Part shown: piece by piece, positions 54,069-54,300 of the stretch | How positions within the stretch are numbered: the stretch's first letter is position 1 | How the letters are laid out: each line of letters starts with the position of its first letter | DNA from: Marivivens sp. | GTDB taxonomy: Bacteria; Pseudomonadota; Alphaproteobacteria; Rhodobacterales; Rhodobacteraceae | Assembly (NCBI GenBank): GCA_030827165.1 | Contig: JAURFB010000006.1 | Location: 1-54,300 of the forward strand | Length of the DNA: 54,300 nucleotides | Reading direction: 5' to 3' | Translations under genes and position numbers: made by a program | The notes under the pieces: model-generated | Databases searched by the model: none | Seen by the model: the letters and a program-made list of their open reading frames with translations, nothing else | What the model was told of the DNA's origin: nothing

Positions 54069-54300
54069 ATGCCAATAGACCCAAGAACAGAAGTTATCCG
54101 ACCCCTCCCATCCGTTCCCCTGCCTAAAGAAAATGGGGAAACTAATTTATATTATAATAAAATTTATGACTATTTTCAGGGCTATGAGTTTGAAATCCTC
54201 GCTGCAGTAGTGACGATTACATTATTTCTTGTTATGTGGCTTCTGCAAAAAGCAATTAAGCTTCAAGAAAAGAATGATTACGGGAAAAGAGAAGAAAAAA
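54069..54300 (+). CDS. Small membrane protein, partial at window end
   Basis: The frame from ATG 54069 stays open to the end (77 codons). It begins PIDPRTEVIRPLPSVPLPK, has a Tyr-rich segment, and a single membrane span near residues 45-64 (ILAAVVTITLFLVMWLLQKA). A Lys/Glu-rich stretch follows (KLQEKNDYGKREEK). I do not recognise it. The ribosome site is weak. It may be an anchored accessory or defence-type protein, but the function cannot be named. Confidence 0.5.
   Translation, partial: MPIDPRTEVIRPLPSVPLPKENGETNLYYNKIYDYFQGYEFEILAAVVTITLFLVMWLLQKAIKLQEKNDYGKREEK

Larger units (their letters stand above)
50481..54300. mobile_element. Integrated genomic island (left part), tRNA-Lys-associated
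   Basis: The element begins at the tRNA-Lys fragment and carries integrase, an unknown gene, an AlpA-like regulator, a DUF3631 ATPase and a membrane-protein start. The DNA is visibly AT-richer than the chromosome to the left. It has no head, tail or portal gene in the visible 3.8 kb, and the right end is outside. This is consistent with a satellite or small integrative element. Confidence 0.75.

Overview
The window is a GC-rich alphaproteobacterial chromosome segment, most likely from Rhodobacteraceae (Rhodobacterales). The signs are a CcrM-type GANTC methyltransferase, a Rhodobacter-type porin, DUF2125, DUF4170 and DUF3576 proteins, a fused GTP cyclohydrolase II, and dense short operons with 1-4 base overlaps. 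I could run no homology search. Names rest on motifs, length and gene order that I recognise.

Left part (1-19550). A minus-strand operon holds an XRE-cupin regulator, a LysE exporter, a GFA-type zinc protein and a dimethylglycine/sarcosine-dehydrogenase-like flavoprotein cut by the window edge. It is preceded by repeated GTGAAATT-type operator candidates. Then come free-methionine sulfoxide reductase and thiolase, HspQ, an SLT-domain lipoprotein, LolA, FtsK, an aminotransferase, an amidase, a UbiH-type hydroxylase, Trm112- and Lon-domain proteins, a thioredoxin-TPR protein, a GDSL hydrolase, ExoIII, an OmpR-type regulator, RibA and a YggS-type PLP protein.

Middle part (19700-45340). It contains a porin with a strong terminator, an AT-richer TPR-sulfotransferase that looks foreign, DUF3576-leuS-lptE-holA, a UDP-glucuronate epimerase, an SDR/enoyl-CoA hydratase/flavoprotein operon, and DUF2125. 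The envelope cluster pmbA, cysQ-like, DUF4170, waaA-like, lpxK follows, then a CoA-transferase, DsbA, DciA, mutY, an alkB-type monooxygenase, a glycosyltransferase, ccrM and rnhB. The waaA-like protein has lost motifs normally needed for Kdo transfer. Three GANTC sites cluster in the ccrM leader.

Right part (45340-50450). A candidate small RNA lies upstream of rnhB. Next is a two-gene module of a secreted small protein and a membrane-anchored winged-helix regulator, then a glycosyltransferase-like gene whose N-terminus is out of frame, tRNA-Arg(CCT), and a LacI regulator coupled to a YtcJ-like amidohydrolase.

Island (50481-54300 and beyond). A displaced 3' half of tRNA-Lys(TTT) marks the left junction of an AT-richer element. 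It carries a P4-type tyrosine integrase, an unknown protein, an AlpA-like regulator, a stand-alone DUF3631 ATPase and the start of a small membrane protein. This resembles a phage-satellite or small integrative island. An intact tRNA-Lys is predicted at its right end, outside the window.
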